Program-made: the position numbers and the translations under genes
The notes under the pieces: model-generated
The model's input: the letters and a program-made list of their open reading frames with translations, nothing else
Databases searched by the model: none
Told to the model about the DNA's origin: nothing
From: Siphonodentalium dalli
Taxonomy: Eukaryota > Mollusca > Scaphopoda > Gadilida > Siphonodentaliidae
Direction of reading: 5' to 3'
Length of the DNA stretch: 64,000 nucleotides
Assembly (NCBI GenBank): GCA_032622095.1
Contig: CP136061.1
Span: forward strand, 170,501,107 to 170,565,106
Shown here: positions 32,647 through 49,100 of the stretch, piece by piece
Layout: each line of letters starts with the position of its first letter
How positions within the stretch are numbered: position 1 is the first letter of the stretch

Positions 32647-35239
32647 GTATCCCCACCACACACATATGTAGGTATCCCCACCACATACATATCTAGGTAT
32701 CACCACCACACACATATAGGTATCCCCGCCACATACATACAGGTATCCCCACCACACACATATAGGTATCACCACCTCACACATCTATAGGTATCACCAC
32801 CACATACATATATAGGTATCCACACCACATACATATATAGGTATCCCCACCACATTCATATATAGGTATCCCCACCACATACATATATAGGTATCCCCAC
32901 CACATACATATATAGGTATCCCCACCACACATCTATAGGTATCCGCACCACACATATATAGGTATCCCCACCTCATACATATATAGGTATCCCCACCATA
33001 CACATATATAGGTATCCCCACCACATACATATATAGGTATCCTCACCACATACATATATAGATATCCCCGCCACACACATATATTGGTCTCCCCACCACA
33101 CACATATATAGGTATCACCACCACACATAAATAGGTATCCTCACCACATACATATATAGGTATCCCCGCCACACACATATATAGGTCTCCCCGATACACA
33201 CATCTATAGGTATCCCCACCACATACATATATAGGTATCCCCACCACATACATCTATTGGTATTCCCACCACATACATATATATGTATCACCACCACATA
33301 CATATATAGGTATCCCCACCACATACATATATAGGTATCCCCACCCCATACTTATATAGGTACCCTCACCACACACATCTATAGGTATCCTCACCACACA
33401 CATATATAGGTATCCCCGCCACACACATATATAGGTATCCCCACCACACACGTATATAGGTATCCCCACCACACACATGTATAGGTATCACCACCACATA
33501 CATATATAGGTATCCCCACCACATACATATATAGGTATCCCCAACACATACATATATAGGTATCCCCACCACATACATATATAGGTATCCCTACGACATA
33601 CATCTATAGGTATCCCCACCACATACATATATAGGTATCCCCACCACATACATCTATAGGTATCCCCACCACATACATATATAGGTATCACCACCACACA
33701 CATATATAGGTATCCCCACCACATACATATATAGGTATTCCCACCACATACATCTATAGGTATCCCCACCACATACATATATAGGTATCCCCACCACACA
33801 TATATAGGTATCACCACCACATACATATATAGGTATCACCACCACACACATATAGGTATCCCCACCACATACATCTATAGGTATCCCCACCACATACATA
33901 TATAGGTATCCCCGCCAAACACATATATAGGTATCCCCACCACACACATATATAGGTATCACCACCACACACATATATAGATATCCCCGCCACATACATA
34001 TATAGGTATCCCCACCACACACATATATAGGTATCCCCACCACATACATATATAGGTATCACCACCACATACATATATAGGTATCACGACCACATACATA
34101 TATAGGTATCCCCGCGACATACATATATAGGTATCACCACCACACACATATATAAGTCTCCCCACCACACACATATATAGGTATCCCCGCCACATACATA
34201 TATAGGTATCACCACCACACACATATATAGGTCTCCCCACCACATACATCTATAGGTATCCCCACCATACACATCTATAGGTATCCCCGCCACACACATC
34301 TATATGTATCCCCACCACATACATATATAGGTATCCCCACCACACACATATGTAGGTATCCCCACCACATACATGTATAGGTATCACCACCACATACATA
34401 TATAGGTATCCCCAACACATACATATATAGGTATCCCCACCACATACATCTATAGGTATCCCTACCACATACATCTATAGGTATCCCCACCACATACATA
34501 TATAGGTATCCCCACCACATACATCTATAGGTATCCCCACCACATACATATATAGGTATCACCACCACACACATATATAGGTATCCCCACCACATACATA
34601 TATAGGAATTCCCGCCACATACATCTATAGGTATCCCCACCACATACATATATAGGTATCCCCACCACACATATATAGGTATCACCACCACATACATATA
34701 TAGGTATCACCACCACACACATATAGGTATCCCCACCACATACATCTATAGGTATCCCCACCACATACATATATAGGTATCCCCGCCAAACACATATATA
34801 GGTATCCCCACCACACACATATATAGGTATCACCACCACACACATATATAGATATCCCCGCCACATACATATATAGGTATCCCCACCACACACATATATA
34901 GGTATCCCCACCACATACATATATAGGTATCACCACCACATACATATATAGGTATCACGACCACATACATATATAGGTATCCCCGCCACATACATATATA
35001 GGTATCACCACCACACACATATATAAGTCTCCCCACCACACACATATATAGGTATCCCCGCCACATACATACAGGTATCCCCACCACACACATCTATATG
35101 TATCCCCACCACACATCTATAGGTATCCGCACCACATACATCTATATGTATCCCCACCACACACATATATAGGTATCCCCACCACATACATATATAAGTA
35201 TCCCCACCACATACATATATAGGTATCCCCACCACACAC

Positions 35240-37800
35240 ATATATAGGTATCACCACCACACACATATATAGATATCCCCGCCACATACATATATAGGTA
35301 TCCCCACCACACACATATATAGGTATCCCACCACATACATATATAGGTATCACCACCACATACATATATAGGTATCACGACCACATACATATATAGGTAT
35401 CCCCGCCACATACATATATAGGTATCACCACCACACACATATATAAGTCTCCCCACCACACACATATATAGGTATCCCCGCCACATACATATATAGGTAT
35501 CACCACCACAAACATATATAGGTCTCCCCACCACATACATCTATAGGTATCCCCACCATACACATCTATAGGTATCCCCGCCACACACATCTATATGTAT
35601 CCCCACCACATACATATATAGGTATCCCCACCACACACATATGTAGGTATCACCACCATATACATATATAGGTATCCCCAACACATACATATATAGATAT
35701 CCCCACCACATACATCTATAGGTATCCCTACCACATACATCTATAGGTATCCCCACCACATACATATATAGGTATCCCCACCACATACATCTATAGGTAT
35801 CCCCACCACATACATATATAGGTATCACCACCACACACATATATAGGTATCCCCACCACATACATATATAGGAATTCCCACCACATACATCTATAGGTAT
35901 CCCCACCACATACATATATAGGTATCCCCACCACACATATATAGGTATCACCACCACATACATATATAGGTATCACCACCACATACATATATAGGTATCA
36001 CCACCACACACATATAGGTATCCCCACCACATACATCTATAGGTATCCCCACCACATACATATATAGGTATCCCCGCCAAACACATATATAGGTATCCCC
36101 ACCACACACATATATAGGTATCACCACCACACACATATATAGATATCCCCGCCACATACATATATAGGTATCCCCACCACACACATATATAGGTATCCCC
36201 ACCACATACATATATAGGTATCACCACCACATACATATATAGGTATCACGACCACATACATATATAGGTATCCCCGCCACATACATATATAGGTATCACC
36301 ACCACACACATATATAAGTCTCCCCACCACACACATATATAGGTATCCCCGCCACATACATACAGGTATCCCCACCACACACATCTATATGTATCCCCAC
36401 CACACATCTATAGGTATCCGCACCACATACATCTATATGTATCCCCACCACACACATATATAGGTATCCCCACCACATACATATATAAGTATCCCCACCA
36501 CATACATATATAGGTATCCCCACCACATACATCTATATGTATCCCCACCACACACAATTATAGGTATCCCCACCACATACATCTATAGGTATCCCCACCA
36601 CATACATATATAGGTATCCCCACCACATACATCTATAGGTATTCCCACCACATACATCTATAGGTATTCCCACCACATACATATATAGGTATCACCACCA
36701 CATACATATATAGGTATCCCCACCACATACATATATAGGTATCCCCACCACACACATCTATAGGTATCCTCACCAAACACATATATAGGTATCCCCACCA
36801 CACACATATATAGGTATCCCCACCACACACATGTATAGGTATCATCACCACATACATATATAGGTATCCCCACCACATACATATATAGGTATCCGCAACA
36901 CATACATATATAGGTATCCCCACCACATACATCTATACGTATCCCTACCACATACATCTATAGGTATCCCCACCACATACATATATAGGTATCCCCACCA
37001 CATACATATATAGGTATCCCCACCACATACATATATAGGTATCACCACCACACACATATATAAGTATCCCCACCACATACATATATAGGTATTCCCACCA
37101 GATACATCTATAGGTATCCCCACCACATACATATATATGTATCCCCACCACACATATATAGGTATCACCACCACATACATATATAGGTATCACCACCACA
37201 CACATATAGGTATCCCTACCACATACATCTATAGGTATCCCCACCACATACATATATAGGTATCCCCGCCACACACATATATAGGTATCCCCACCACACA
37301 CATATATAGGTATCACCACAACACACATATATAGATATCCCCGCCACATACATATATAGGTATCCCCACCACACACATATATAGGTATCCCCACCACATA
37401 CATATATAGGTATCACCACCACATACATATATAGGTATCACGACCACATACATATATAGGTATTCCCGCCACATACATATATAGATATCACCACCACACA
37501 CATATATAAGTCTCCCCACCACACACATATATAGGTATCCCCGCCACATACATATATAGGTATCACCACCACACACATATATAGGTCTCCCCACCACATA
37601 CATCTATAGGTATCCCCACCATACACATCTATAGGTATCCCCGCCACACACATCTATATGTATCCCCACCACATACATATATAGGTATCCCCACCACACA
37701 CATATGTAGGTATCCCCACCACATACATATCTAGGTATCACCACCACACACATATAGGTATCCCCGCCACATACATACAGGTATCCCCACCACACACATA
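35240..37800 (+). repeat. Copy of the 25,250-28,150 block
   Basis: Variant order follows 25.25-28.15 kb at +9,912 to +9,924, then +9,628 or +9,629 after the single rather than doubled 296-bp segment. It contains the run-on ATCCCACCACATAC (24-bp unit, near 35,328; counterpart near 25,403) and CACCACAAACATATATAGGT (near 35,505; counterpart near 25,583). Confidence 0.75.
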
Positions 37801-37927
37801 TAGGTATCACCACCACATACATATATAGGTATCCCCACCACATACATATATAGGTATCCCCACCACATTCATATATAGGTATCCCCACCACATACATATA
37901 TAGGTACCCTCACCACACACATCTATA

Positions 37928-40900
37928 GGTATCCTCACCAAACACATATATAGGTATCCCCACCACACACATATATAGGTATCCCCACCACACACATGTA
38001 TAGGTATCATCACCACATACATATATAGGTATCCCCACCACATACATATATAGGTATCCGCAACACATACATATATAGGTATCCCCACCACATACATCTA
38101 TAGGTATCCCTACCACATACATCTATAGGTATCCCCACCACATACATATATAGGTATCCCCACCACATACATATATAGGTATCCCCACCACATACATATA
38201 TAGGTATCACCACCACACACATGTATAAGTATCCCCACCACATACATATATAGGTATTCCCACCATATACATCTATAGGTATCCCCACCACATGCATATA
38301 TATGTATCCCCACCACACATATATAGGTATCACCACCACATACATATATACGTATCACCACCACACACATATAGGTATCCCTACCACATACATCTATAGG
38401 TATCCCCACCACATACATATATAGGTATCCCCGCCACACACATATATAGGTATCCCCACCACACACATATATAGGTATCACCACCACACACATATATAGA
38501 TATCCCCGCCACATACATATATAGGTATCCCCACCACACACATATATAGGTATCCCCACCACATACATATATAGGTATCACCACCACATACATATATAGG
38601 TATCACGACCACATACATATATAGGTATTCCCGCCACATACATATATAGATATCACCACCACACACATATATAAGTCTCCCCACCACACACATATATAGG
38701 TATCCCCGCCACATACATATATAGGTATCACCACCACACACATATATAGGTCTCCCCACCACATACATCTATAGGTATCCCCACCATACACATCTATAGG
38801 TATCCCCGCCACACACATCTATATGTATCCCCACCACATACATATATAGGTATCCGCAACACATACATATATAGGTATCCCCACCACATACATCTATAGG
38901 TATCCCTACCACATACATCTATAGGTATCCCGACCACATACATATATAGGTATCCCCACCACATACATATATAGGTATCCCCACCACATACATATATAGG
39001 TATCACCACCACACACATATATAGGTATCCCCACCACATACATATATAGGTATTCCCACCAGATACATCTATAGGTATCCCCACCACATACATATATATG
39101 TATCCCCACCACACATATATAGGTATCACCACCACATACATATATAGGTATAACCACCACACACTAATAGGTATCCCTACCACATACATCTATAGGTATC
39201 CCCACCACATACATATATAGGTATCCCCGCCACACACATATATAGGTATCCCCACCACACACATATATAGGTATCACCACCACACACATATATAGATATC
39301 CCCGCCACATACATATATAGGTATCCCCACCACACACATATATAGGTATCCCCACCACATACATATATAGGTATCACCACCACATACATATATAGGTATC
39401 ACGACCACATACATATATAGGTATCCCCGCCACATACATATATAGGTATCACCACCACACACATATATAAGTCTCCCCACCACACACATATATAGGTATC
39501 CCCGCCACACACATATATAGGTATCACCACCACACACATATATAGGTCTCCCCACCACATACATCTATAGGTATCCCCACCATACACATCTATAGGTATC
39601 CCCGCCACACACATCTATATGTATCCCCACCACATACATATATAGGTATCCCCACCACACACATATGTAGGTATCCCCACCACATACATATCTAGGTATC
39701 ACCACCACACACATATAGGTATCCCCGCCACATACATACAGGTATCCCCACCACACACATATAGGTATCACCACCTCACACATCTATAGGTATCACCACC
39801 ACATACATATATAGGTATCCACACCACATACATATATAGGTATCCCCACCACATTCATATATAGGTATCCCCACCACATACATATATAGGTATCCCCACC
39901 ACATACATATATAGGTATCCCCACCACACATCTATAGGTATCCGCACCACACATATATAGGTATCCCCACCTCATACATATATAGGTATCCCCACCATAC
40001 ACATATATAGGTATCCCCACCACATACATATATAGGTATCCTCACCACATACATATATAGATATCCCCGCCACACACATATATTGGTCTCCCCACCACAC
40101 ACATATATAGGTATCACCACCACACATAAATAGGTATCCTCACCACATACATATATAGGTATCCCCGCCACACACATATATAGGTCTCCCCGATACACAC
40201 ATCTATAGGTATCCCCACCACATACATATATAGGTATCCCCACCACATACATCTATTGGTATTCCCACCACATACATATATATGTATCACCACCACATAC
40301 ATATATAGGTATCCCCACCACATACATATATAGGTATCCCCACCCCATACTTATATAGGTACCCTCACCACACACATCTATAGGTATCCTCACCACACAC
40401 ATATATAGGTATCCCCGCCACACACATATATAGGTATCCCCACCACACACGTATATAGGTATCCCCACCACACACATGTATAGGTATCACCACCACATAC
40501 ATATATAGGTATCCCCACCACATACATATATAGGTATCCCCAACACATACATATATAGGTATCCCCACCACATACATATATAGGTATCCCTACGACATAC
40601 ATCTATAGGTATCCCCACCACATACATATATAGGTATCCCCACCACATACATATATAGGTATCCCCACCACATACATATATAGGTATCACCACCACACAC
40701 ATATATAGGTATCCCCACCACATACATATATAGGTATTCCCACCACATACATCTATAGGTATCCCCACCACATACATATATAGGTATCCCCACCACACAT
40801 ATATAGGTATCACCACCACATACATATATAGGTATCACCACCACACACATATAGGTATCCCCACCACATACATCTATAGGTATCCCCACCACATACATAT

Positions 40901-43900
40901 ATAGGTATCCCCGCCAAACACATATATAGGTATCCCCACCACACACATATATAGGTATCACCACCACACACATATATAGATATCCCCGCCACATACATAT
41001 ATAGGTATCCCCACCACACACATATATAGGTATCCCCACCACATACATATATAGGTATCACCACCACATACATATATAGGTATCACGACCACATACATAT
41101 ATAGGTATCCCCGCGACATACATATATAGGTATCACCACCACACACATATATAAGTCTCCCCACCACACACATATATAGGTACCCCCGCCACATACATAT
41201 ATAGGTATCACCACCACACACATATATAGGTCTCCCCACCACATACATCTATAGGTATCCCCACCATACACATCTATAGGTATCCCCGCCACACACATCT
41301 ATATGTATCCCCACCACATACATATATAGGTATCCCCACCACACACATATGTAGGTATCCCCACCACATACATGTATAGGTATCACCACCACATACATAT
41401 ATAGGTATCCCCAACACATACATATATAGGTATCCCCACCACATACATCTATAGGTATCCCTACCACATACATCTATAGGTATCCCCACCACATACATAT
41501 ATAGGTATCCCCACCACATACATCTATAGGTATCCCCACCACATACATATATAGGTATCACCACCACACACATATATAGGTATCCCCACCACATACATAT
41601 ATAGGAATTCCCGCCACATACATCTATAGGTATCCCCACCACATACATATATAGGTATCCCCACCACACATATATAGGTATCACCACCACATACATATAT
41701 AGGTATCACCACCACACACATATAGGTATCCCCACCACATACATCTATAGGTATCCCCACCACATACATATATAGGTATCCCCGCCAAACACATATATAG
41801 GTATCCCCACCACACACATATATAGGTATCACCACCACACACATATATAGATATCCCCGCCACATACATATATAGGTATCCCCACCACACACATATATAG
41901 GTATCCCCACCACATACATATATAGGTATCACCACCACATACATATATAGGTATCACGACCACATACATATATAGGTATCCCCGCCACATACATATATAG
42001 GTATCACCACCACACACATATATAAGTCTCCCCACCACACACATATATAGGTATCCCCGCCACATACATACAGGTATCCCCACCACACACATCTATATGT
42101 ATCCCCACCACACATCTATAGGTATCCGCACCACATACATCTATATGTATCCCCACCACACACATATATAGGTATCCCCACCACATACATATATAAGTAT
42201 CCCCACCACATACATATATAGGTATCCCCACCACACACATATATAGGTATCACCACCACACACATATATAGATATCCCCGCCACATACATATATAGGTAT
42301 CCCCACCACACACATATATAGGTATCCCACCACATACATATATAGGTATCACCACCACATACATATATAGGTATCACGACCACATACATATATAGGTATC
42401 CCCGCCACATACATATATAGGTATCACCACCACACACATATATAAGTCTCCCCACCACACACATATATAGGTATCCCCGCCACATACATATATAGGTATC
42501 ACCACCACAAACATATATAGGTCTCCCCACCACATACATCTATAGGTATCCCCACCATACACATCTATAGGTATCCCCGCCACACACATCTATATGTATC
42601 CCCACCACATACATATATAGGTATCCCCACCACACACATATGTAGGTATCACCACCATATACATATATAGGTATCCCCAACACATACATATATAGGTATC
42701 CCCACCACATACATCTATAGGTATCCCTACCACATACATCTATAGGTATCCCCACCACATACATATATAGGTATCCCCACCACATACATCTATAGGTATC
42801 CCCACCACATACATATATAGGTATCACCACCACACACATATATAGGTATCCCCACCACATACATATATAGGAATTCCCACCACATACATCTATAGGTATC
42901 CCCACCACATACATATATAGGTATCCCCACCACACATATATAGGTATCACCACCACATACATATATAGGTATCACCACCACATACATATATAGGTATCAC
43001 CACCACACACATATAGGTATCCCCACCACATACATCTATAGGTATCCCCACCACATACATATATAGGTATCCCCGCCAAACACATATATAGGTATCCCCA
43101 CCACACACATATATAGGTATCACCACCACACACATATATAGATATCCCCGCCACATACATATATAGGTATCCCCACCACACACATATATAGGTATCCCCA
43201 CCACATACATATATAGGTATCACCACCACATACATATATAGGTATCACGACCACATACATATATAGGTATCCCCGCCACATACATATATAGGTATCACCA
43301 CCACTCACATATATAAGTCTCCCCACCACACACATATATAGGTATCCCCGCCACATACATACAGGTATCCCCACCACACACATCTATATGTATCCCCACC
43401 ACACATCTATAGGTATCCGCACCACATACATCTATATGTATCCCCACCACACACATATATAGGTATCCCCACCACATACATATATAAGTATCCCCACCAC
43501 ATACATATATAGGTATCCCCACCACATACATCTATATGTATCCCCACCACACACATATATAGGTATCCCCACCACATACATCTATAGGTATCCCCACCAC
43601 ATACATATATAGGTATCCCCACCACATACATCTACAGGTATTCCCACCACATACATATATAGGTATCACCACCACATACATATATAGGTATCCCCACCAC
43701 ATACATATATAGGTATCCCCACCCCATACATATATAGGTACCCTCACCACACACATCTATAGGTATCCTCACCAAACACATATATAGGTATCCCCACCAC
43801 ACACATATATAGGTATCCCCACCACACACATGTATAGGTATCATCACCACATACATATATAGGTATCCCCACCACATACATATATAGGTATCCGCAACAC

Positions 43901-44926
43901 ATACATATATAGGTATCCCCACCACATACATCTATAGGTATCCCTACCACATACATCTATAGGTATCCCCACCACATACATATATAGGTATCCCCACCAC
44001 ATACATATATAGGTATCCCCACCACATACATATATAGGTATCACCACCACACACATATATAAGTATCCCCACCACATACATATATAGGTATTCCCACCAG
44101 ATACATCTATAGGTATCCCCACCACATACATATATATGTATCCCCACCACACATATATAGGTATCACCACCACATACATATATAGGTATCACCACCACAC
44201 ACATATAGGTATCCCTACCACATACATCTATAGGTATCCCCACCACATACATATATAGGTATCCCCGCCACACACATATATAGGTATCCCCACCACACAC
44301 ATATATAGGTATCACCACCACACACATATATAGATATCCCCGCCACATACATATATAGGTATCCCCACCACACACATATATAGGTATCCCCACCACATAC
44401 ATATATAGGTATCACCACCACATACATATATAGGTATCACGACCACATACATATATAGGTATTCCCGCCACATACATATATAGATATCACCACCACACAC
44501 ATATATAAGTCTCCCCACCACACACATATATAGGTATCCCCGCCACATACATATATAGGTATCACCACCACACACATATATAGGTCTCCCCACCACATAC
44601 ATCTATAGGTATCCCCACCATACACATCTATAGGTATCCCCGCCACACACATCTATATGTATCCCCACCACATACATATATAGGTATCCCCACCACACAC
44701 ATATGTAGGTATCCCCACCACATACATATCTAGGTATCACCACCACACACATATAGGTATCCCCGCCACATACATACAGGTATCCCCACCACACACATAT
44801 AGGTATCACCACCACATACATATATAGGTATCCCCACCACATACATATATAGGTATCCCCACCACATTCATATATAGGTATCCCCACCACATACATATAT
44901 AGGTACCCTCACCACACACATCTATA
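37928..44926 (+). repeat. 6,999-bp macro-duplication N, copy B
   Basis: This is the second copy of 30,929-37,927. Private changes seen here include CCATATAC at 38,264 (CCAGATAC in copies A and C), CACACACTAATAGG near 39,170 (ATATAGG in relatives) and GGTACCCCCGCC near 41,179. Part of it (38.83-42.2 kb) also matches 50.9-54.3 kb at +12,077, because the source lies in block P. Confidence 0.88.
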
Positions 44927-45575
44927 GGTATCCTCACCAAACACATATATAGGTATCCCCACCACACACATATATAGGTATCCCTCCACACACATGTATA
45001 GGTATCATCACCACATACATATATAGGTATCCCCACCACATACATATATAGGTATCCGCAACACATACATATATAGGTATCCCCACCACATACATCTATA
45101 GGTATCCCTACCACATACATCTATAGGTATCCCCACCACATACATATATAGGTATCCCCACCACATACATATATAGGTATCCCCACCACATACATATATA
45201 GGTATCACCACCACACACATATATAAGTATCCCCACCACATACATATATAGGTATTCCCACCAGATACATCTATAGGTATCCCCACCACATGCATATATA
45301 TGTATCCCCACCACACATATATAGGTATCACCACCACATACATATATACGTATCACCACCACACACATATAGGTATCCCTACCACATACATCTATAGGTA
45401 TCCCCACCACATACATATATAGGTATCCCCGCCACACACATATATAGGTATCCCCACCACACACATATATAGGTATCACCACCACACACATATATAGATA
45501 TCCCCGCCACATACATATATAGGTATCCCCACCACACACATATATAGGTATCCCCACCACATACATATATAGGTA
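44927..45575 (+). repeat. 6,999-bp macro-duplication N, partial copy C
   Basis: The third copy starts exactly 6,999 bp after copy B, shifts to 6,998 after a 1-bp loss at about 44,984 (GGTATCCCTCCAC), and stops near 45,575. It shares the marker units CATGCATATATA (about 45,291) and ATATATACGTATC (about 45,347) with A and B. Only about 650 bp of the macro-unit remain before the rearranged stretch that follows. Confidence 0.85.
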
Positions 45576-46100
45576 TCCCCACCACATACATATATAGGTA
45601 TCCCCACCACACACATATATAGGTATCCCCACCACATACATATATAGGAATTCCCACCACATACATATATAGGAATTCCCACCACATACATCTATAGGTA
45701 TCCCCACCACATACATATATAGGTATCCCCACCACATACATATATAGGTATCCCCACCACACATATATAGGTATCACCACCACATACATATATAGGTATC
45801 ACCACCACACACATATAGGTATCCCCACCACATACATATATACGTATCACCACCACACACATATAGGTATCCCTACCACATACATCTATAGGTATCCCCG
45901 CCACATACATACAGGTATCCCCACCACACACATATAGGTATCACCACCTCACACATCTATAGGTATCACCACCACATACATATATAGGTATCCCCACCAC
46001 ATACATATATAGGTATCCCCACCACATTCATATATAGGTATCCCCACCACATACATATATAGGTATCCCCACCACATACATATATAGGTATCCCCACCAC
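45575..46100 (+). repeat. Rearranged mosaic between macro-blocks N and P
   Basis: No single offset explains this stretch. It holds two directly adjacent GGAATTCC units (45,648 and 45,673), a second ATACGTATCACC unit near 45,841 followed by the same context as at 45,350, and then about 130 bp matching the CATACAGG-CACCTCACAC-CACATTCATA string found near 28,140-28,260. Short pieces from at least three places in the array are spliced together, all still in register with the unit. Confidence 0.7.
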
Positions 46101-49100
46101 ACACATATATAGGTATCCCCACCACATACATATATAGGAATTCCCACCACATACATCTATAGGTATCCCCACCACATACATATATAGGTATCCCCACCAC
46201 ACATATATAGGTATCACCACCACATACATATATAGGTATCACCACCACATACATATATAGGTATCACCACCACACACATATAGGTATCCCCACCACATAC
46301 ATCTATAGGTATCCCCACCACATACATATATAGGTATCCCCGCCAAACACATATATAGGTATCCCCACCACACACATATATAGGTATCACCACCACACAC
46401 ATATATAGATATCCCCGCCACATACATATATAGGTATCCCCACCACACACATATATAGGTATCCCCACCACATACATATATAGGTATCACCACCACATAC
46501 ATATATAGGTATCACGACCACATACATATATAGGTATCCCCGCCACATACATATATAGGTATCACCACCACACACATATATAAGTCTCCCCACCACACAC
46601 ATATATAGGTATCCCCGCCACATACATACAGGTATCCCCACCACACACATCTATATGTATCCCCACCACACATCTATAGGTATCCGCACCACATACATCT
46701 ATATGTATCCCCACCACACACATATATAGGTATCCCCACCACATACATATATAAGTATCCCCACCACATACATATATAGGTATCCCCACCACATACATCT
46801 ATATGTATCCCCACCACACACATATATAGGTATCCCCACCACATACATCTATAGGTATCCCCACCACATACATATATAGGTATCCCCACCACATACATCT
46901 ATAGGTATTCCCACCACATACATATATAGGTATCACCACCACATACATATATAGGTATCCCCACCACATACATATATAGGTATCCCCACCCCATACATAT
47001 ATAGGTACCCTCACCACACACATCTATAGGTATCCTCACCAAACACATATATAGGTATCCCCACCACACACATATATAGGTATCCCCACCACACACATGT
47101 ATAGGTATCATCACCACATACATATATAGGTATCCCCACCACATACATATATAGGTATCCGCAACACATACATATATAGGTATCCCCACCACATACATAT
47201 ATAGGTATCCCTACCACATACATCTATAGGTATCCCCACCACATACATATATAGGTATCCCCACCACATACATATATAGGTATCCCCACCACATACATAT
47301 ATAGGTATCACCACCACACACATATATAAGTATCCCCACCACATACATATATAGGTATTCCCACCAGATACATCTATAGGTATCCCCACCACATACATAT
47401 ATATGTATCCCCACCACACATATATAGGTATCACCACCACATACATATATAGGTATCACCACCACACACATATAGGTATCCCTACCACATACATCTATAG
47501 GTATCCCCACCACATACATATATAGGTATCCCCGCCACACACATATATAGGTATCCCCACCACACACATATATAGGTATCACCACCACACACATATATAG
47601 ATATCCCCGCCACATACATATATAGGTATCCCCACCACACACATATATAGGTATCCCCACCACATACATATATAGGTATCACCACCACATACATATATAG
47701 GTATCACGACCACATACATATATAGGTATTCCCGCCACATACATATATAGGTATCACCACCACACACATATATAAGTCTCCCCACCACACACATATATAG
47801 GTATCCCCGCCACATACATATATAGGTATCACCACCACACACATATATAGGTCTCCCCACCACATACATCTATAGGTATCCCCACCATACACATCTATAG
47901 GTATCCCCGCCACACACATCTATATGTATCCCCACCACATACTTATATAGGTATCCCCACCACACACATATGTAGGTATCCCCACCACATACATATCTAG
48001 GTATCACCACCACACACATATAGGTATCCCCGCCACATACATACAGGTATCCCCACCACACACATATAGGTATCACCACCTCACACATCTATAGGTATCA
48101 CCACCACATACATATATAGGTATCCCCACCACATACATATATAGGTATCCCCACCACATTCATATATAGGTATCCCGACCACATACATATATAGGTATCC
48201 CCACCACATACATATATAGGTATCCCCACCACACATCTATAGGTATCCGCACCACACATATATAGGTATCCCCACCTCATACATATATAGGTATCCCCAC
48301 CATACACATATATAGGTATCCCCACCACATACATATATAGGTATCCTCACCACACACATATATAGATATCCCCGCCACACACATATATAGGTCTCCCCAC
48401 CACACACATATATAGGTATCACCACCACACATAAATAGGTATCCTCACCACATACATATATAGGTATCCCCGCCACACACATATATAGGTCTCCCCGATA
48501 CACACATCTATAGGTATCCCCACCACATACATATATAGGTATCCCCACCACATACATCTATAGGTATTCCCACCACATACATATATATGTATCACCACCA
48601 CATACATATATAGGTATCCCCACCACATACATATATAGGTATCCCCACCCCATACTTATATAGGTACCCTCACCACACACATCTATAGGTATCCTCACCA
48701 CACACATATATAGGTATCCCCGCCACACACATATATAGGTATCACCACCACACACGTAGATAGGTATCCCCACCACACACATGTATAGGTATCACCACCA
48801 CATACATATATAGGTATCCCCACCACATACATATATAGGTATCCCCAACACATACATATATAGGTATCCCCACCACATACATATATAGGTATCCCTACGA
48901 CATACATCTATAGGTATCCCCACCACATACATATATAGATATCCCCACCACATACATCTATAGGTATCCCCACCACATACAAATATAGGTATCACCACCA
49001 CACACATATATAGGTATCCCCACCACATACATATATAGGTATTCCCACCACATACATCTATAGGTATCCCCACCACATACATATATAGGTATCCCCACCA

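Larger units (their letters stand above)
26200..35240 (+). repeat. Long block P, copy 1 (9.0 kb)
   Basis: Variant order recurs at 46,100-54,310. The offset is 19,894-19,895 bp up to about 30,060, 19,872 after the extra 23-bp unit, and 19,076 after the 796-bp tandem duplication at 31-32.6 kb. Both steps are fully accounted for (23 + 796 = 819). The block is itself internally repetitive: 26.3-28.0 matches 30.1-31.8 kb at +3,769 to +3,795, and 27.3-30.0 matches 31.9-34.6 kb at +4,591. Confidence 0.8.
30929..37927 (+). repeat. 6,999-bp macro-duplication N, copy A
   Basis: Landmarks repeat at exactly +6,999 bp along the whole length: GGTATCCTCACCAAACAC at 30,929 and 37,928, the 796-bp pair, GGAATTCC at 34,606 and 41,605 and at 35,872 and 42,871, and CCAGATAC at 37,100 and 44,099. 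I saw only scattered single-base differences, plus one balanced one-unit gain and loss near 36,640-36,760 together with CACACAATTATAGG near 36,555. The left end overlaps the right third of block P, so N was formed from a region that already contained P. Confidence 0.88.

Noticed and set aside
45108-45764. 218-codon open frame on the minus strand
   Set aside because: It lies across the partial macro-copy and the mosaic junction and is open only because stop-bearing CACC and CATCTATA units happen to fall in other frames. The peptide is the same 25-residue cycle.
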